From contig NZ_CP021874.1 of the NCBI RefSeq assembly GCF_002197645.1, positions 2,170,001 through 2,234,000 on the forward strand: a stretch of DNA of 64,000 nt. The letters are read 5' to 3'. Of the stretch, positions 28,281 through 37,999 are shown piece by piece. The position numbers were made by a program, and so were the translations under genes. Each line of letters begins with the position of its first letter. The first letter of the stretch is position 1. Source of the stretch: Enterococcus wangshanyuanii (lineage in GTDB: Bacteria; Bacillota; Bacilli; Lactobacillales; Enterococcaceae). Below the pieces are notes generated by a model. That model made no database searches, was not told the DNA's origin, and saw nothing but the letters and a program-made list of their open reading frames with translations.

Positions 28281-29363
28281 TCAAAAGCTGTCGATCATTG
28301 CTTGGTCTAAGTCATTGACGATTGCAACTGCCAACTGATACGCTGCTTGATAATCCTGATAGGCAACATAGCCATAGTGCGTATGTGCATAACGGACAGG
28401 TACACCGATCACGATTGCCGGCACTCCTTTATTCGTTAAATTGATGATCGCACCATTCGTTCCGCCACCTTTTCGGACAGAACTCTGCATAGGTAATCCA
28501 TACTTTTCAGCCGTTTCTTTGGCAAAGCGTTGGAAACGCGGATTCGTTATCATAGAGACATCAAAGTTTCTAAGCATTGGTCCCCGTTTTAGTCCTGATT
28601 GAATCATATACTCTTCTGAAAATGTGTCGTCTGCTGGACAGCCTTCAAAAACGATCGCCAAATCTGGTTTGACATTATTCATAGCAACCGTTGCTCCGCG
28701 TTCACCGACCTCTTCTTGGGCAGTCATCGTTCCAATCAAATTAAAGGGAGTCTCTTTTTTAGAAAGCTCTTGTAGTGTCTCCAACAAACAAGCACAGCCG
28801 ATGCGGCAATCAAATGCTTTTCCGATCATCACATCTGTCTCTTCCAAATACTCAAATGCAACATCAGGAATCACTGGATCGCCGATCGCAATATTTAGCT
28901 TTTCTGTGACTTCTTCCGCACTGATACAGCCGACATCAATAACCATATCATCAATGGTTTGTGTCTCTTTGCGTTCTGCATCCGTCATAAAATGCGGTGG
29001 TTTACTAGCGATGATTCCAGGGATTTCCTTACCATCCGCTGTTTTAATACGCACGCGGTGAGCAGGGATCGTATTTGGTACCCAGCCACCTAGTGGTAGA
29101 AAACGTAATGTGCCATTGGGTTTGATAGCTTGAACGATAAAGCCGACCTCATCACTATGTGCATCAAATAAGATTGTTGGTCTATCCGCTTTATGTTCCC
29201 CGACCTTCATGTACACATTACGGATATGATCTTCTTCCACCTGCGCAAAAGGTGCTGAAAATTCTTTTGCAATCGCTACAACATCATCTTCAAAACCTGA
29301 TACACCGGACGCATTGGATAATTTCTCAATTAAATGTAAAGATTCTTGTTTCGTCACGTCCAC
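28281..29363 (-). CDS. M42-family glutamyl/aminoacyl aminopeptidase
   Basis: 360 residues. Metal and active-site motifs of M42: LFDAHSDEVGF (His and Asp ligand/catalytic), TAQEEVGERGA (Glu pair), FEGCPADD and the final His in YAHTHYGYV. Cytosolic, forms large tetrahedral dodecamers in the family, trimming N-terminal residues (often Glu/Asp or Leu) from peptides. Placed between ald and an OppA-like gene with gaps of about 26 and 31 bases, suggesting it digests imported peptides. Confidence 0.92.
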   Translation of the reverse strand: MDVTKQESLHLIEKLSNASGVSGFEDDVVAIAKEFSAPFAQVEEDHIRNVYMKVGEHKADRPTILFDAHSDEVGFIVQAIKPNGTLRFLPLGGWVPNTIPAHRVRIKTADGKEIPGIIASKPPHFMTDAERKETQTIDDMVIDVGCISAEEVTEKLNIAIGDPVIPDVAFEYLEETDVMIGKAFDCRIGCACLLETLQELSKKETPFNLIGTMTAQEEVGERGATVAMNNVKPDLAIVFEGCPADDTFSEEYMIQSGLKRGPMLRNFDVSMITNPRFQRFAKETAEKYGLPMQSSVRKGGGTNGAIINLTNKGVPAIVIGVPVRYAHTHYGYVAYQDYQAAYQLAVAIVNDLDQAMIDSF

Positions 29364-29389
29364 AACTCTCCTCTCGACTTTTTGATTTA

Positions 29390-30502
29390 TTATAAAACAG
29401 ATTCCACCGAAGTGTAAGTTAAATCTAAATCTGCAGCAACTGCTGGATTTGTCAAAGCACCATTTAATGTGTTGACCCCCGCTAAAAGAGCAGGATTTTG
29501 CTCAACTGCTTGTGCAAAGCCTTTATTGGCTAGTTCTAAAACATACTGCAGAGTTGCATTTGCTAAAGCAAATGTTGCTGTTTGCGGAACAGCTCCCGGC
29601 ATGTTTGCGACAGCATAGTGGATCACACCATGTTTGGTATAGGTTGGATGCTCGTGCGTTGTTACTTCATCGATCGTTTCAAAAATTCCGCCTTGATCGA
29701 TCGCAATATCGATGATCACGGAATGTTCCGGCATAGATTTGACCATTTCTTCTGTTACTAAAACAGGAGCTTTGTGTCCTGGAAGCAATACTGCACCGAT
29801 CACAAGATCCGCTTCTTTCACTGCTTCTTGAATATTAAAATGATTTGAAACAAGAGTCTTCACAGAACCAGAGAATTGATTGTCTATTTCCTGCAGTCTC
29901 TTGATATTCACATCTAGAATCGTAACATCTGCACCTAAGCCTAATGCGATTTTCGCCGCATTACAGCCAGAAATCCCACCACCGATGATCGTTACCTTCC
30001 CTTTTTTAACACCTGGTACGCCGCCAAGTAAAATACCTTTTCCTTCCGGCACTTTTTCTAAAAATTGAGCACCGATTTGTGCCGCTAACCGCCCAGCAAT
30101 TTCGCTCATTGGTGCTAATAGCGGTAATTCTCCGTTCGCCAACTGAACACTTTCATAGGCAATCGTTTTCACTTTACGTTTCATTAATTCCTCGGTCAAT
30201 GGTTTATTCGCTGCTAAATGAAGATAAGTAAATAACGTTAGGTCTTCTCTTAAATAAGGATACTCTTCTTTTAATGGTTCTTTTACTTTTAACACTAATT
30301 CCTGAGCCCAAGCTTCTTCTGCGGTCTTAACGATCGTCGCACCTACAGCTTCATATTCTTCATCATGGATCGATGCACCTAGCCCAGCATTCGTTTCAAC
30401 AAAGACATTATGACCCTGTTTCACTAAATCTAAAACACCTGCCGCCGGTAATGCTACCCGATTTTCACCATTTTTTATTTCTTTCGGTATACCAATGTTC
30501 AT
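29390..30502 (-). CDS. ald: Alanine dehydrogenase
   Basis: 370 residues, standard family length. Begins [23 protein letters not shown]-binding loop [20 protein letters not shown]; catalytic region [10 protein letters not shown] and [16 protein letters not shown] near the end. It converts L-alanine to pyruvate and ammonia with NAD, allowing alanine from peptides to be used. First gene of an operon with M42 peptidase and OppA; its promoter is at 30553-30581. Confidence 0.96.
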   Translation of the reverse strand: MNIGIPKEIKNGENRVALPAAGVLDLVKQGHNVFVETNAGLGASIHDEEYEAVGATIVKTAEEAWAQELVLKVKEPLKEEYPYLREDLTLFTYLHLAANKPLTEELMKRKVKTIAYESVQLANGELPLLAPMSEIAGRLAAQIGAQFLEKVPEGKGILLGGVPGVKKGKVTIIGGGISGCNAAKIALGLGADVTILDVNIKRLQEIDNQFSGSVKTLVSNHFNIQEAVKEADLVIGAVLLPGHKAPVLVTEEMVKSMPEHSVIIDIAIDQGGIFETIDEVTTHEHPTYTKHGVIHYAVANMPGAVPQTATFALANATLQYVLELANKGFAQAVEQNPALLAGVNTLNGALTNPAVAADLDLTYTSVESVL

Positions 30503-30552
30503 CGCTCAAGCTCCTCTCATTTACTTCTTGATACTTTTTAGTCTACTTAATG

Positions 30553-30581
30553 ATTATAATTTAATGAAAGTTTATCTGCAA
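30553..30581 (-). promoter_or_regulatory. Promoter of the ald operon
   Basis: On the minus strand TTGCAG (30581-30576) and TATAAT (30558-30553) are 17 bases apart, about 50 bases before the ald start. Confidence 0.65.
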
Positions 30582-30639
30582 TACGTAGAAAAAAAGATTT
30601 ATTTTCTCTTTAAATTTCCATTTATGTATAAGTAATAAA

Positions 30640-30672
30640 AAAATGACAAAGAGCAACGACGCTCTCTGTCAT
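30640..30672 (-). terminator. Terminator of lacD
   Basis: Arms ATGACAAAGAGC and GCTCTCTGTCAT (one mismatch), loop of about 7 bases, with a T7 tail on the minus strand. Confidence 0.85.
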
Positions 30673-30686
30673 AGTATTGCTTATTA

Positions 30687-31676
30687 TTATCCGACTTCCA
30701 CTTTCGTACGCCAAGAGGTTCCACAATCATCTACGATTTGATTCAAGGTCTCAACATTCGCTTTTCCCTGTGTCGCAAACCAGTCTCTGCCGGCATCTTC
30801 TCCTTTTGCGGCAAATGGTTTGACCCCTTCACGCCAAGTAGCTCTGCCACATAAAACACCACTGAATGTTGATCCAGCTTCTTTTGCAAATTTTAATGTT
30901 TCTTGGAATAACTCTGTCGAAACGCCTGCACTTAAAAAGATAAAAGGTAATTCAGTTAACTCACTTTGCTTCTTAAAGTATTCTAATGCTTCTTTGCGAC
31001 TGTAAACGGCCTCGTCTTCAGTAAATCCTTCAACATACTTCATGTTTACAGGCACTTCCATTTTTAGTACATCAATATGGTATTGTGGTTTTGAAAATTC
31101 GATCATTGATTCCAAAACTTTATGAGGTTTTACTCGAGCAAATGCTGCTGAACCGGCATCTAAGATTTCTGTATCGTAGGTTACGATCTCCACAAAAAAT
31201 GGAATATCTTCACCTAAGCATTCACTGCCGAGACGTTCCACGAAAACATGTTTTAAATGATTGATCGACTTAGGCTCATCTGGATCATAATACAGTAGAA
31301 ACTTGATGGCATCTGCGCCAGCCTCTTTCAAGCGTGAAACAGACCAATCTTCTAGTAAATCCGGCATTCTTCCTGGAGTTGAAGCATCATAGCCGGTTTT
31401 TTCATAGGCTAAAAGTAACCCACATGAGTTGTCGCGAACTTTTGCTGCTGGTAAGCCATACTCCGGATCTAGTAAAATCGCTGAAGTATATGAGGTCAAT
31501 TCTTTCGCAGCAACTTTTTTAAAATCAATGATTTCTTCACCGGTTGCAGTAGTAGCAGCATCTGCAATCATCTTTTTCAATGACCCACGCTGATCGATCG
31601 CCAGCGCTTCTATCAAACCTTTTTCATTTGACAAACGGTTCATAGCATCCATTTTTGCTTGACTGATTTTGATCAT
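30687..31676 (-). CDS. lacD: Tagatose-1,6-bisphosphate aldolase
   Basis: 329 residues, matching LacD. Schiff-base Lys205 is in HIDVLKMEVPVN at the position known for streptococcal LacD; other core pieces are LAIDQRGSLKKMI, KFLLYYDPDE and FIFLSAGVS. It splits tagatose-1,6-bisphosphate to DHAP and glyceraldehyde-3-phosphate in the lactose/galactose pathway. No lacABC or lac PTS gene is near; it stands alone with its own terminator. A 13-base palindrome GAGGAAATTCCTC lies at 31701-31713 in its leader and could be an operator. Confidence 0.94.
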   Translation of the reverse strand: MIKISQAKMDAMNRLSNEKGLIEALAIDQRGSLKKMIADAATTATGEEIIDFKKVAAKELTSYTSAILLDPEYGLPAAKVRDNSCGLLLAYEKTGYDASTPGRMPDLLEDWSVSRLKEAGADAIKFLLYYDPDEPKSINHLKHVFVERLGSECLGEDIPFFVEIVTYDTEILDAGSAAFARVKPHKVLESMIEFSKPQYHIDVLKMEVPVNMKYVEGFTEDEAVYSRKEALEYFKKQSELTELPFIFLSAGVSTELFQETLKFAKEAGSTFSGVLCGRATWREGVKPFAAKGEDAGRDWFATQGKANVETLNQIVDDCGTSWRTKVEVG

Positions 31677-31865
31677 AGTAGCAGCTCCTTTAAGTATTTT
31701 GAGGAAATTCCTCTCTTACTTTGAGTATACTATCCCTTAATTATTAAGACAAAAAGAAACACTTTCCCTATGAAAATGCTATTCATTTATTTTTTCAACG
31801 ATTCGTCTTGACCTGATACGCGTTTCATACTTTATAGTTGAAAAAAAGACAGGAGGCGTTTATTT

Positions 31866-32162
31866 ATGATCAATGCAATGCTTGAATTAACGGATCAGTT
31901 AGGGATGGATTATTACTTCGTTTCCCTTGAATTCAAAGAAGGGAGTCTTTTCGTTAACAGTTTGAATAATTATTGCAAACCGATCAGTAAAACAGTAGAA
32001 TTAACGGAAATAGAAGGACTATCTATAGAAGAATCAGATGGACTGGGTTACATTTGCTTTGATTTTGATGATGAGCATTACCATTTTGTCGACTACGGGA
32101 ATCGGGTACTAGCCTTCTTTAAAACCCTTTTGTTCTCTACTTCACTTCATCTGCAGCCTTGA
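31866..32162 (+). CDS. Hypothetical protein, 98 aa
   Basis: Not recognised. Acidic, with alternating beta-type stretches (MDYYFVSLEFKEGSLFVNSL, LGYICFDFDDEHYHFVDYG) and a more hydrophobic C-terminus. An AGGAGGCG site precedes the ATG, and the stop lies 12 bases before the LacI-type regulator, so they form an operon. Divergent from lacD. It may modulate the regulator, but this is only a guess from position. Confidence 0.65.
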   Translation: MINAMLELTDQLGMDYYFVSLEFKEGSLFVNSLNNYCKPISKTVELTEIEGLSIEESDGLGYICFDFDDEHYHFVDYGNRVLAFFKTLLFSTSLHLQP

Positions 32163-32174
32163 AAGGAGCCGCTC

Positions 32175-33101
32175 ATGACGACTATTCGTGATATCGCTAA
32201 ATTATCCGGCTATTCTGTTTCTACTGTTTCCCGGGTACTGAATAACCATCCTTATGTGACAGAAGAAAAGCGCAAGAAAATTTTAAACATCATGGAAGAG
32301 CTAGACTATATTCCGAATATAAAGGCCAGAAATTTAAGCAGTGGACGTTCAAAACATATTGCCGTAATGATTCCTTTTTCTGATCATCCTTATACAGATA
32401 AAATCGTTAGCGGTATTTTAAAAGCGGCCTTCAAATCTGGCTATAAGGTCACATTGCTGCCGACAAATTATGATTTAGCGATTGAAAAGCGTTATTTAGA
32501 TGAGTTGGCTGCAAAAGCCTGGGATGGGATGATCATTACTTCAAAAAAAAGTTCATTTGACATCATTTCTAAGTATTTAAAATATGCGCCGATCGTTTGT
32601 TGTGAGGATACAGGAGACTATCCGATTTCTTGTGTCTCGATCGATCGGGGAAAATCTTACCATGATTTGTTTACGCTGTTGATAAAACAAGGGTACAAAA
32701 AAATCGGATTAACTGTTGGCCGTCCTGAAAAAGATAGCGCTAGTACAGCTATCGTATTGGAAGCCTATCGAAAAATAATTGGATCAACAGATTCTTCATT
32801 GATTTTTAGAGATTGTCGGACATATGAGGATGGGATCATTGCTGGAAAATATTTTTCGCAGTTCGAAGATCTTGAAGCGATCGTTACAAATGGCGATGAT
32901 GTTGCTGCTGGGATCCTACAGACCTTTTCGTTGAAAGACATCACCGTAATCGGCGAAGAGAATCTGCTGTCTAGTCAGTTGTTAAAATTTCCTACCGTAG
33001 ACCATCACTTAGATCAATGCGGTGAAGCTTCCTTTCATTTATTATTCAAAAATGAACCAGAAACCATCTTAGTTCTGCACACTTATATCGAAAGAAAATA
33101 A
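32175..33101 (+). CDS. LacI-family transcriptional regulator
   Basis: 308 residues. HTH headpiece (TTIRDIAKLSGYSVSTVSRV), hinge helix LSSGRSKHIAV and a periplasmic-binding-like domain (about 60-308) with SIDRGKSYHDLFTLLIKQGYKKIGLTVG. The C-terminus is slightly short for LacI (330-340). Close upstream is a 98-residue gene of unknown role, and lacD is divergent, so a sugar signal is plausible. Ends right at a strong terminator. Confidence 0.92.
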   Translation: MTTIRDIAKLSGYSVSTVSRVLNNHPYVTEEKRKKILNIMEELDYIPNIKARNLSSGRSKHIAVMIPFSDHPYTDKIVSGILKAAFKSGYKVTLLPTNYDLAIEKRYLDELAAKAWDGMIITSKKSSFDIISKYLKYAPIVCCEDTGDYPISCVSIDRGKSYHDLFTLLIKQGYKKIGLTVGRPEKDSASTAIVLEAYRKIIGSTDSSLIFRDCRTYEDGIIAGKYFSQFEDLEAIVTNGDDVAAGILQTFSLKDITVIGEENLLSSQLLKFPTVDHHLDQCGEASFHLLFKNEPETILVLHTYIERK

Positions 33102-33144
33102 ACAGGTGGTCATGCTCAACGTAAGTTGAGCGGACCACCTGTTT
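33100..33144. terminator. Bidirectional terminator between LacI and yebC
   Basis: Arms AACAGGTGGTC and GACCACCTGTT plus inner CTCAAC/GTTGAG around a GTAA loop; T-rich flanks on both strands. Confidence 0.88.
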
Positions 33145-33174
33145 CTGTTTTACATGCTAAAAAGATTTCTCCTA

Positions 33175-33900
33175 TTATAAATCAGCAGAAGTAAACACTT
33201 CTGAAACATCATCATCTTCTTCTAGCTTATCAACAAGCACTTGCAGTTGTTCCAGCTGTTCTTTGGTTAAACTAGTCTCCGTTTGCGGAATCATTGTCAA
33301 CTCTGCTTGTGCTAATGTGAATCCGTTTGCTTCCAGTACATCACGAACAGAAGTAAAATCTTCCGGTGCTGTATAGATTTCATAGACCTCCTCAGAGGTT
33401 TCCAAATCTTCCGCTCCTGCTTCAAGTACCTGTTCAAACATCGTGTCCTCATCTATCGATAGTCCTTCACGTTCAACAGCAAGATATCCTTTACGATCAA
33501 ACATATAGCTGACAGAGCCTGTTTCGCCTAAAGAACCGCCATTTCTTGTAAATGCCACACGAACATTGGTCGCTGTCCGATTCCGGTTATCGGTCAAAGC
33601 ATACACTAAAATTGCAGTACCTCCTGGACCATAGCCTTCATAGGTAATCTCGTCGTAATGTTCATTATCTCCTGTACTACTGGCTTTCTTTAAAGCACGA
33701 TCAATATTATCATTCGGCATATTCGCCGACTTAGCCTTATCCATAACCAGTCGTAACGCCGCATTTGTCGTCGGATCGGTTCCACCTGCTTTAGCGGCTA
33801 CATAAATTTCTCTTGAAAGCTTCTGAAAAATCTTTCCCCTCTTTGCATCTTGTGCATTCTTTCGTCCTTGAATATTTTTCCACTTACTATGACCTGCCAT
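33175..33900 (-). CDS. YebC/PmpR-family protein (TACO1-like)
   Basis: 241 residues. Begins [20 protein letters not shown], the near-invariant start of the family; then [20 protein letters not shown] and [22 protein letters not shown]. Members act as DNA-binding regulators or, as recently shown for YebC and TACO1, help translation of proline-rich stretches; which applies cannot be decided here. Single gene. Confidence 0.94.
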   Translation of the reverse strand: MAGHSKWKNIQGRKNAQDAKRGKIFQKLSREIYVAAKAGGTDPTTNAALRLVMDKAKSANMPNDNIDRALKKASSTGDNEHYDEITYEGYGPGGTAILVYALTDNRNRTATNVRVAFTRNGGSLGETGSVSYMFDRKGYLAVEREGLSIDEDTMFEQVLEAGAEDLETSEEVYEIYTAPEDFTSVRDVLEANGFTLAQAELTMIPQTETSLTKEQLEQLQVLVDKLEEDDDVSEVFTSADL

Positions 33901-34052
33901 GTAAATTCCTCCTTTGTCACTCTTTTCTCCTATTGTACTATTGTTCTTAATAGTTGCAACCTTTCCAGCATTTTACTCACTATAGCAGCTAGGTGATTCC
34001 TTTGTTATACTAAAAACAACTAAACTACCTTTTAATGAAATGAGGAAAGCGG

Positions 34053-34823
34053 ATGAACATCTTCTTAAAAAAGCTCCAAAAGAAACAAGACCAGCTAAGT
34101 CCTTTAGAACAGCAAGTTCTGGAGTATATTCTTGAGCATCCAGAGGAAGTCGCCCAAAGTCGAGTCAATGATATTGCAGAAAAAATCTACGTATCAACTG
34201 CTACGATCAGCCGTACTAGTCAAGCGTTGGGCTATTCCGGTTTTCAGGAAATGAAGTATGCTTTGATCCGCCATATGGAGGACGGTCAACGTCCAATTTA
34301 TCGTCCATCAAAAGATCTGTCCCAATTAGCAACCCGCGTACAATTTGAACTAACGCAAACCTTACAAGCTATTGAGCAGCCTTCGCTAGAAGCCGGAGCT
34401 AAGCTATTAGCAGAAGGACAGCGAGTGGAGTTTTTTGGTGTGGGCAGTTCTTTTTCCTGTTGTTTTGAGGCGGCAAGAAAACTGACTTTTTCTGGTAGAA
34501 TCGCTGATGCGCGCGAAGACTGGGATGAGCTAAGGATCGTTGCAAATCACCTAACCAAACAAGATACCGCCATTCTTGTCAGCTACAGCGGGGAAACCAT
34601 GCTGTCTCTTGAATATGCAACGATCCTTAAAGAAAGAAATGTCCCGATCATTGCCATCATCGGAGCGAAAAACAGTCCCTTAGAACAACTCGCTACCATC
34701 GTTTTTCATGTTGAAGTAACCAATGGCTATTACGGCGAAATCGATATGAGCTCCCGCATTCCTATGCATTTAATCCTTGAGCTGCTGATTCTTCATTATA
34801 TAGAAGCCTATGTTGAAAAATGA
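34053..34823 (+). CDS. MurR/RpiR-family transcriptional regulator
   Basis: 256 residues. HTH_6 domain (1-75; VNDIAEKIYVSTATISRTSQ) and a SIS phosphosugar-binding domain (about 105-240; FFGVGSSFSCCFEAARKLTF, DTAILVSYSGETMLSLEYA). It senses a sugar phosphate. It lies just upstream of and in the same direction as a PTS EIICB and a PatB-like gene, with two tandem palindromic sites in the gap, so it is their likely regulator. Confidence 0.93.
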   Translation: MNIFLKKLQKKQDQLSPLEQQVLEYILEHPEEVAQSRVNDIAEKIYVSTATISRTSQALGYSGFQEMKYALIRHMEDGQRPIYRPSKDLSQLATRVQFELTQTLQAIEQPSLEAGAKLLAEGQRVEFFGVGSSFSCCFEAARKLTFSGRIADAREDWDELRIVANHLTKQDTAILVSYSGETMLSLEYATILKERNVPIIAIIGAKNSPLEQLATIVFHVEVTNGYYGEIDMSSRIPMHLILELLILHYIEAYVEK

Positions 34824-34839
34824 ACCCTCTTACTTTTTA

Positions 34840-34874
34840 TGTAAGCTCTTACAACATCCGTGTAAGCGCTTGTT
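34840..34874 (+). promoter_or_regulatory. Tandem cre-like or RpiR operator sites
   Basis: TGTAAGCTCTTACA (34840-34853) is a palindrome with perfect 6-base arms; TGTAAGCGCTTGTT (34861-34874) is a variant 21 bases on, two helical turns. Both resemble the CcpA site TGWAANCGNTNWCA with one to three mismatches and precede the PTS gene. They could bind CcpA or the RpiR protein. Confidence 0.55.
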
Positions 34875-34952
34875 TCCTTACCTCCTTCCACGTAAACTGA
34901 ATGCAAGAAAAACAAATTTTATCCATCTTTTTACTACGAAAGGAGAAACAGA

Positions 34953-36506
34953 ATGAAAAAGAAATTTAGTTTTTGGGAATTCTTCCAAGGGATCGGTAAA
35001 ACATTTATGCTGCCCGTTGCATTATTAGCGTTTATGGGATTGATCTTAGGGATCGGCAGTTCTTTTTCCAGTCCTTCAACCCTTGAATTGCTGCCATTTT
35101 TAGATCAGCCTTGGCTGCAGGTCGCCTTCCGTTTTATGTCAACAGTCGGTGGTTTTGCTTTTACGTATTTGCCCTTATTATTTGCGATGGCCATTCCTTT
35201 AGGTTTAGCCCGCAGTGAAAAAGGAGTCGCTGCTTTTTCTGGTCTAGTTGGTTATGTGGTTATGAACTTATCGATCAATTTTTATTTGACTGAGACTGGG
35301 AAATTAGCTGATCCAGACCATTTACGTGAAGCAGGACAGGGAATGGTTTTAGGGATGCAGTCCGTCGAAATGGGAGTATTAGGCGGAATTATTGTTGGGA
35401 TCATCGTTTATTTACTTCATAATAAGTTTTATACGATTCAATTACCGGATGCTTTTGCCTTTTTTGGAGGTGCCCGTTTTATTCCGATCATCACTTCACT
35501 TGTGATGTCTATCGTCGGGCTACTGATCCCAATTATCTGGCCGATTTTTGCTCTTAGTATCAACAGTGTGGGGCTTGTAATTCAAAAAGCAGGTATTTTT
35601 GGTCCTTTTTTATTCGGTGCAGGGGAACGCTTGCTGTTGCCGTTTGGTTTACACCATATCTTAGTTTCAATGATTCGTTTTACCGAAGCTGGCGGAACTC
35701 AAATCGTCGATGGACAAAGTGTTTCTGGGGCATTGAATATTTTCTATGCTCAGCTGCAAAGTGGTTCACCGATCAGTCCAGCGGCTACAGCCTTCTTATC
35801 TCAAGGAAAAATGCCGACCTTTATGTTTGGGTTGCCGGCAGCGGCTTTAGCAATGTATCGAACCGCCTTACCTGAAAATCGTCACAAAATCAAAGGATTA
35901 CTGATTTCTGGTGTGATTGCAACTTTTGTTACCGGAATCACTGAACCAATCGAATTTCTTTTCTTGTTTATCGCACCTGTCTTATATGGTTTCCACGTCA
36001 TCATGACTGGTCTAGGCTTTATGGTCATGGCGTTACTTCAAGTCGTGATCGGCAATACAGACGGCGGCGTGCTGGATTTTCTGATCTTTGGTGTGTTACA
36101 AGGAATGTATACAAAATGGTACTTGGTTCTACTCGTTGGTGCCTTATGGTTTGCGGTTTATTACTTCGTTTTCAAGTTTGCGATTCAAAGATTCAATTTG
36201 AAAACGCCTGGACGTGAATTAGCAGCCGAAGATGTGACAGATAAAGAACGTAATTATACAAAAAGTGGAAAATATGATGGATCGTTGATTCTTGATGCAC
36301 TTGGCGGAAGCACCAATATCATTTCTTTGGATAATTGCATCACTCGTTTGCGTCTCGTTATTGAAGATATGGCTGCCATTGATGAACAGGAATTGAAAAA
36401 TCAAGGAGCCTTAGGTGTGATCAAATTGGATAGCAACAATCTTCAAGTCATCATTGGTACGCAGGTCGCCACCGTCAAAAATGAATTGGAAAACTTAATG
36501 GAGTAG
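34953..36506 (+). CDS. PTS transporter EIICB, glucose/maltose (MalX-like) type
   Basis: 517 residues: EIIC membrane domain (about 1-400, ten or so segments, motif GITEPIEFLFLFIAPVLYGF) and a C-terminal EIIB domain (about 440-517) with phosphorylated Cys462 in SLDNCITRLRL. No EIIA domain, so it must use EIIA from elsewhere. Sugar probably an alpha-glucoside or glucose-type hexose. Followed 11 bases later by a PatB/MalY-like gene, an arrangement like E. coli malXY. Confidence 0.92.
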   Translation: MKKKFSFWEFFQGIGKTFMLPVALLAFMGLILGIGSSFSSPSTLELLPFLDQPWLQVAFRFMSTVGGFAFTYLPLLFAMAIPLGLARSEKGVAAFSGLVGYVVMNLSINFYLTETGKLADPDHLREAGQGMVLGMQSVEMGVLGGIIVGIIVYLLHNKFYTIQLPDAFAFFGGARFIPIITSLVMSIVGLLIPIIWPIFALSINSVGLVIQKAGIFGPFLFGAGERLLLPFGLHHILVSMIRFTEAGGTQIVDGQSVSGALNIFYAQLQSGSPISPAATAFLSQGKMPTFMFGLPAAALAMYRTALPENRHKIKGLLISGVIATFVTGITEPIEFLFLFIAPVLYGFHVIMTGLGFMVMALLQVVIGNTDGGVLDFLIFGVLQGMYTKWYLVLLVGALWFAVYYFVFKFAIQRFNLKTPGRELAAEDVTDKERNYTKSGKYDGSLILDALGGSTNIISLDNCITRLRLVIEDMAAIDEQELKNQGALGVIKLDSNNLQVIIGTQVATVKNELENLME

Positions 36507-36517
36507 GAAGGTCACAT

Positions 36518-37708
36518 ATGATAGATACAATTGATTTCGATACGATTATCGATAGAAAAGGAACATTTTGCACACAATGGGATTATGTTGCTGACCGTTT
36601 CGGTGAAGCTGATTTATTGCCCTTTACTGTATCAGATACTGATTTTGCAGTGCCAAAAGAGATCATTGCTTCCCTGCAAAAGCGTATCAACCATCCAGTA
36701 TTTGGCTACACACGCTGGAATCATACCGCATTCAAAGAGAGTATACAGCATTGGTATCAGACCCGTTTTGATTATAAGCTCAACAGTGAATGGATCGTGT
36801 ATAGTCCGTCGGTCATCTACTCGATCTCCAAGCTGATCGAATTAAAATCGGAGGATGGTGATCAGATTCTGATTCAAACGCCTGCTTACGATGCATTTTT
36901 CAAAATGATCCACGCTCAAAATCGAACGGTTCTAGAAACGAAGCTGCATTATCAAAATCACCAATACACGATTGATTTTGTTGATCTAGAAAATAAATTA
37001 AGCCAAGCTAACTGTAAAATCTTTCTTTTATGCAGCCCGCATAATCCGACTGGACGAGTCTGGACAAAAGAAGAGCTGACTACAATCATTCAATTGTGCC
37101 AAACGCATGATGTCTTCTTGATTTCAGATGAAATCCATATGGATATTTTACGTAAAGGAGAGCATCATACCCCAATTTTCCAGTGGGCAGTTGACACACA
37201 ACAGATCGCTTTATGTACATCAGCCAGCAAAACGTTCAATACACCAGGGTTGATTGCTTCGTATCTGATGGTTCCAGACGCTGAGCTTCGCGAACAGTTT
37301 ATGTACATTCTAAAGAATCGAGATGGACTTTCTTCCACAAGTATTTTAGGATTGGATAGTACTATCACGGCCTACAATCACTGTCACGATTGGCTTGATC
37401 AGCTAAATCATTACCTTGATAAAAATGTTCAACTGACTACACAGTTTATTCGAGAAGAATTACCAGAATTAATTGTAATAGAAGCTCAGGCAACTTATTT
37501 ACTTTGGATCGATTGTTCCAACCTTCCCTTTACAATGGCGCAACTGCAGTCCGCACTGATCCATGAAGGGAAAGTAGCGATCATGGATGGTACAACCTAC
37601 GGAGAATCTGGAAAAGACTTCTTGCGTTTGAATATTGGTTGTTCAAAAGAAAAACTGCTCGATGGTCTGATGCGGCTGAAAAAGAGTATTTTATATTTAA
37701 AAAAATAA
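36518..37708 (+). CDS. MalY/PatB-family PLP aminotransferase or cystathionine beta-lyase
   Basis: 396 residues, fold-type I aminotransferase. Seen: CTQWDYVADRFGEADLLPFTVSDTDF at the start (here shown in part as DLLPFTVSDTDFAVP), LLCSPHNPTGRVW, FLISDEIHMD (PLP-binding Asp) and SASKTFNTPGL with the Schiff-base Lys. Members cleave C-S bonds (cystathionine to homocysteine), and MalY also modulates the maltose activator. Paired with a MalX-like PTS gene as in E. coli; substrate unknown. Confidence 0.92.
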   Translation: MIDTIDFDTIIDRKGTFCTQWDYVADRFGEADLLPFTVSDTDFAVPKEIIASLQKRINHPVFGYTRWNHTAFKESIQHWYQTRFDYKLNSEWIVYSPSVIYSISKLIELKSEDGDQILIQTPAYDAFFKMIHAQNRTVLETKLHYQNHQYTIDFVDLENKLSQANCKIFLLCSPHNPTGRVWTKEELTTIIQLCQTHDVFLISDEIHMDILRKGEHHTPIFQWAVDTQQIALCTSASKTFNTPGLIASYLMVPDAELREQFMYILKNRDGLSSTSILGLDSTITAYNHCHDWLDQLNHYLDKNVQLTTQFIREELPELIVIEAQATYLLWIDCSNLPFTMAQLQSALIHEGKVAIMDGTTYGESGKDFLRLNIGCSKEKLLDGLMRLKKSILYLKK

Positions 37709-37710
37709 AG

Positions 37711-37763
37711 AAAAAGCTGTTGGAAGCAAGAAATTACTTTCTTGCTTCCAACAGCTCATTTTA
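37711..37763. terminator. Bidirectional terminator after the PatB gene
   Basis: Perfect 16-base arms AGCTGTTGGAAGCAAG and CTTGCTTCCAACAGCT, loop of 10 bases, A-run before and T-rich after. Confidence 0.9.
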
Positions 37764-37970
37764 TTTAACTACTAAACGAATAACTTCTCCCCGCAGAGAA
37801 AATGCTACTCCATCTTCGCAAACAATTGTACATTCTTCCTGTTCACCTGACAACAGTTGAACATTGATACGTCCAGTCTCCGGAAAAATGCGGTACGCCA
37901 ACATTCCGAGCCCTGCAATCGTAGCAGTATCTCTGGTCTTACCTTTTTTGATGACCAGTTCTCCCATCAT
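37761..37970 (-). CDS. Hypothetical protein, 69 aa
   Basis: Not recognised. Small, soluble, predicted mainly beta (IVCEDGVAFSLRGEVIRLVV). It has a strong AAGGAGTGATG site and follows the YxeA-like gene by 29 bases, so the two form an operon ended by the shared hairpin. Confidence 0.6.
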   Translation of the reverse strand: MMGELVIKKGKTRDTATIAGLGMLAYRIFPETGRINVQLLSGEQEECTIVCEDGVAFSLRGEVIRLVVK

Positions 37971-37999
37971 TCATCACTCCTTGTATCTGCTACTAAACA

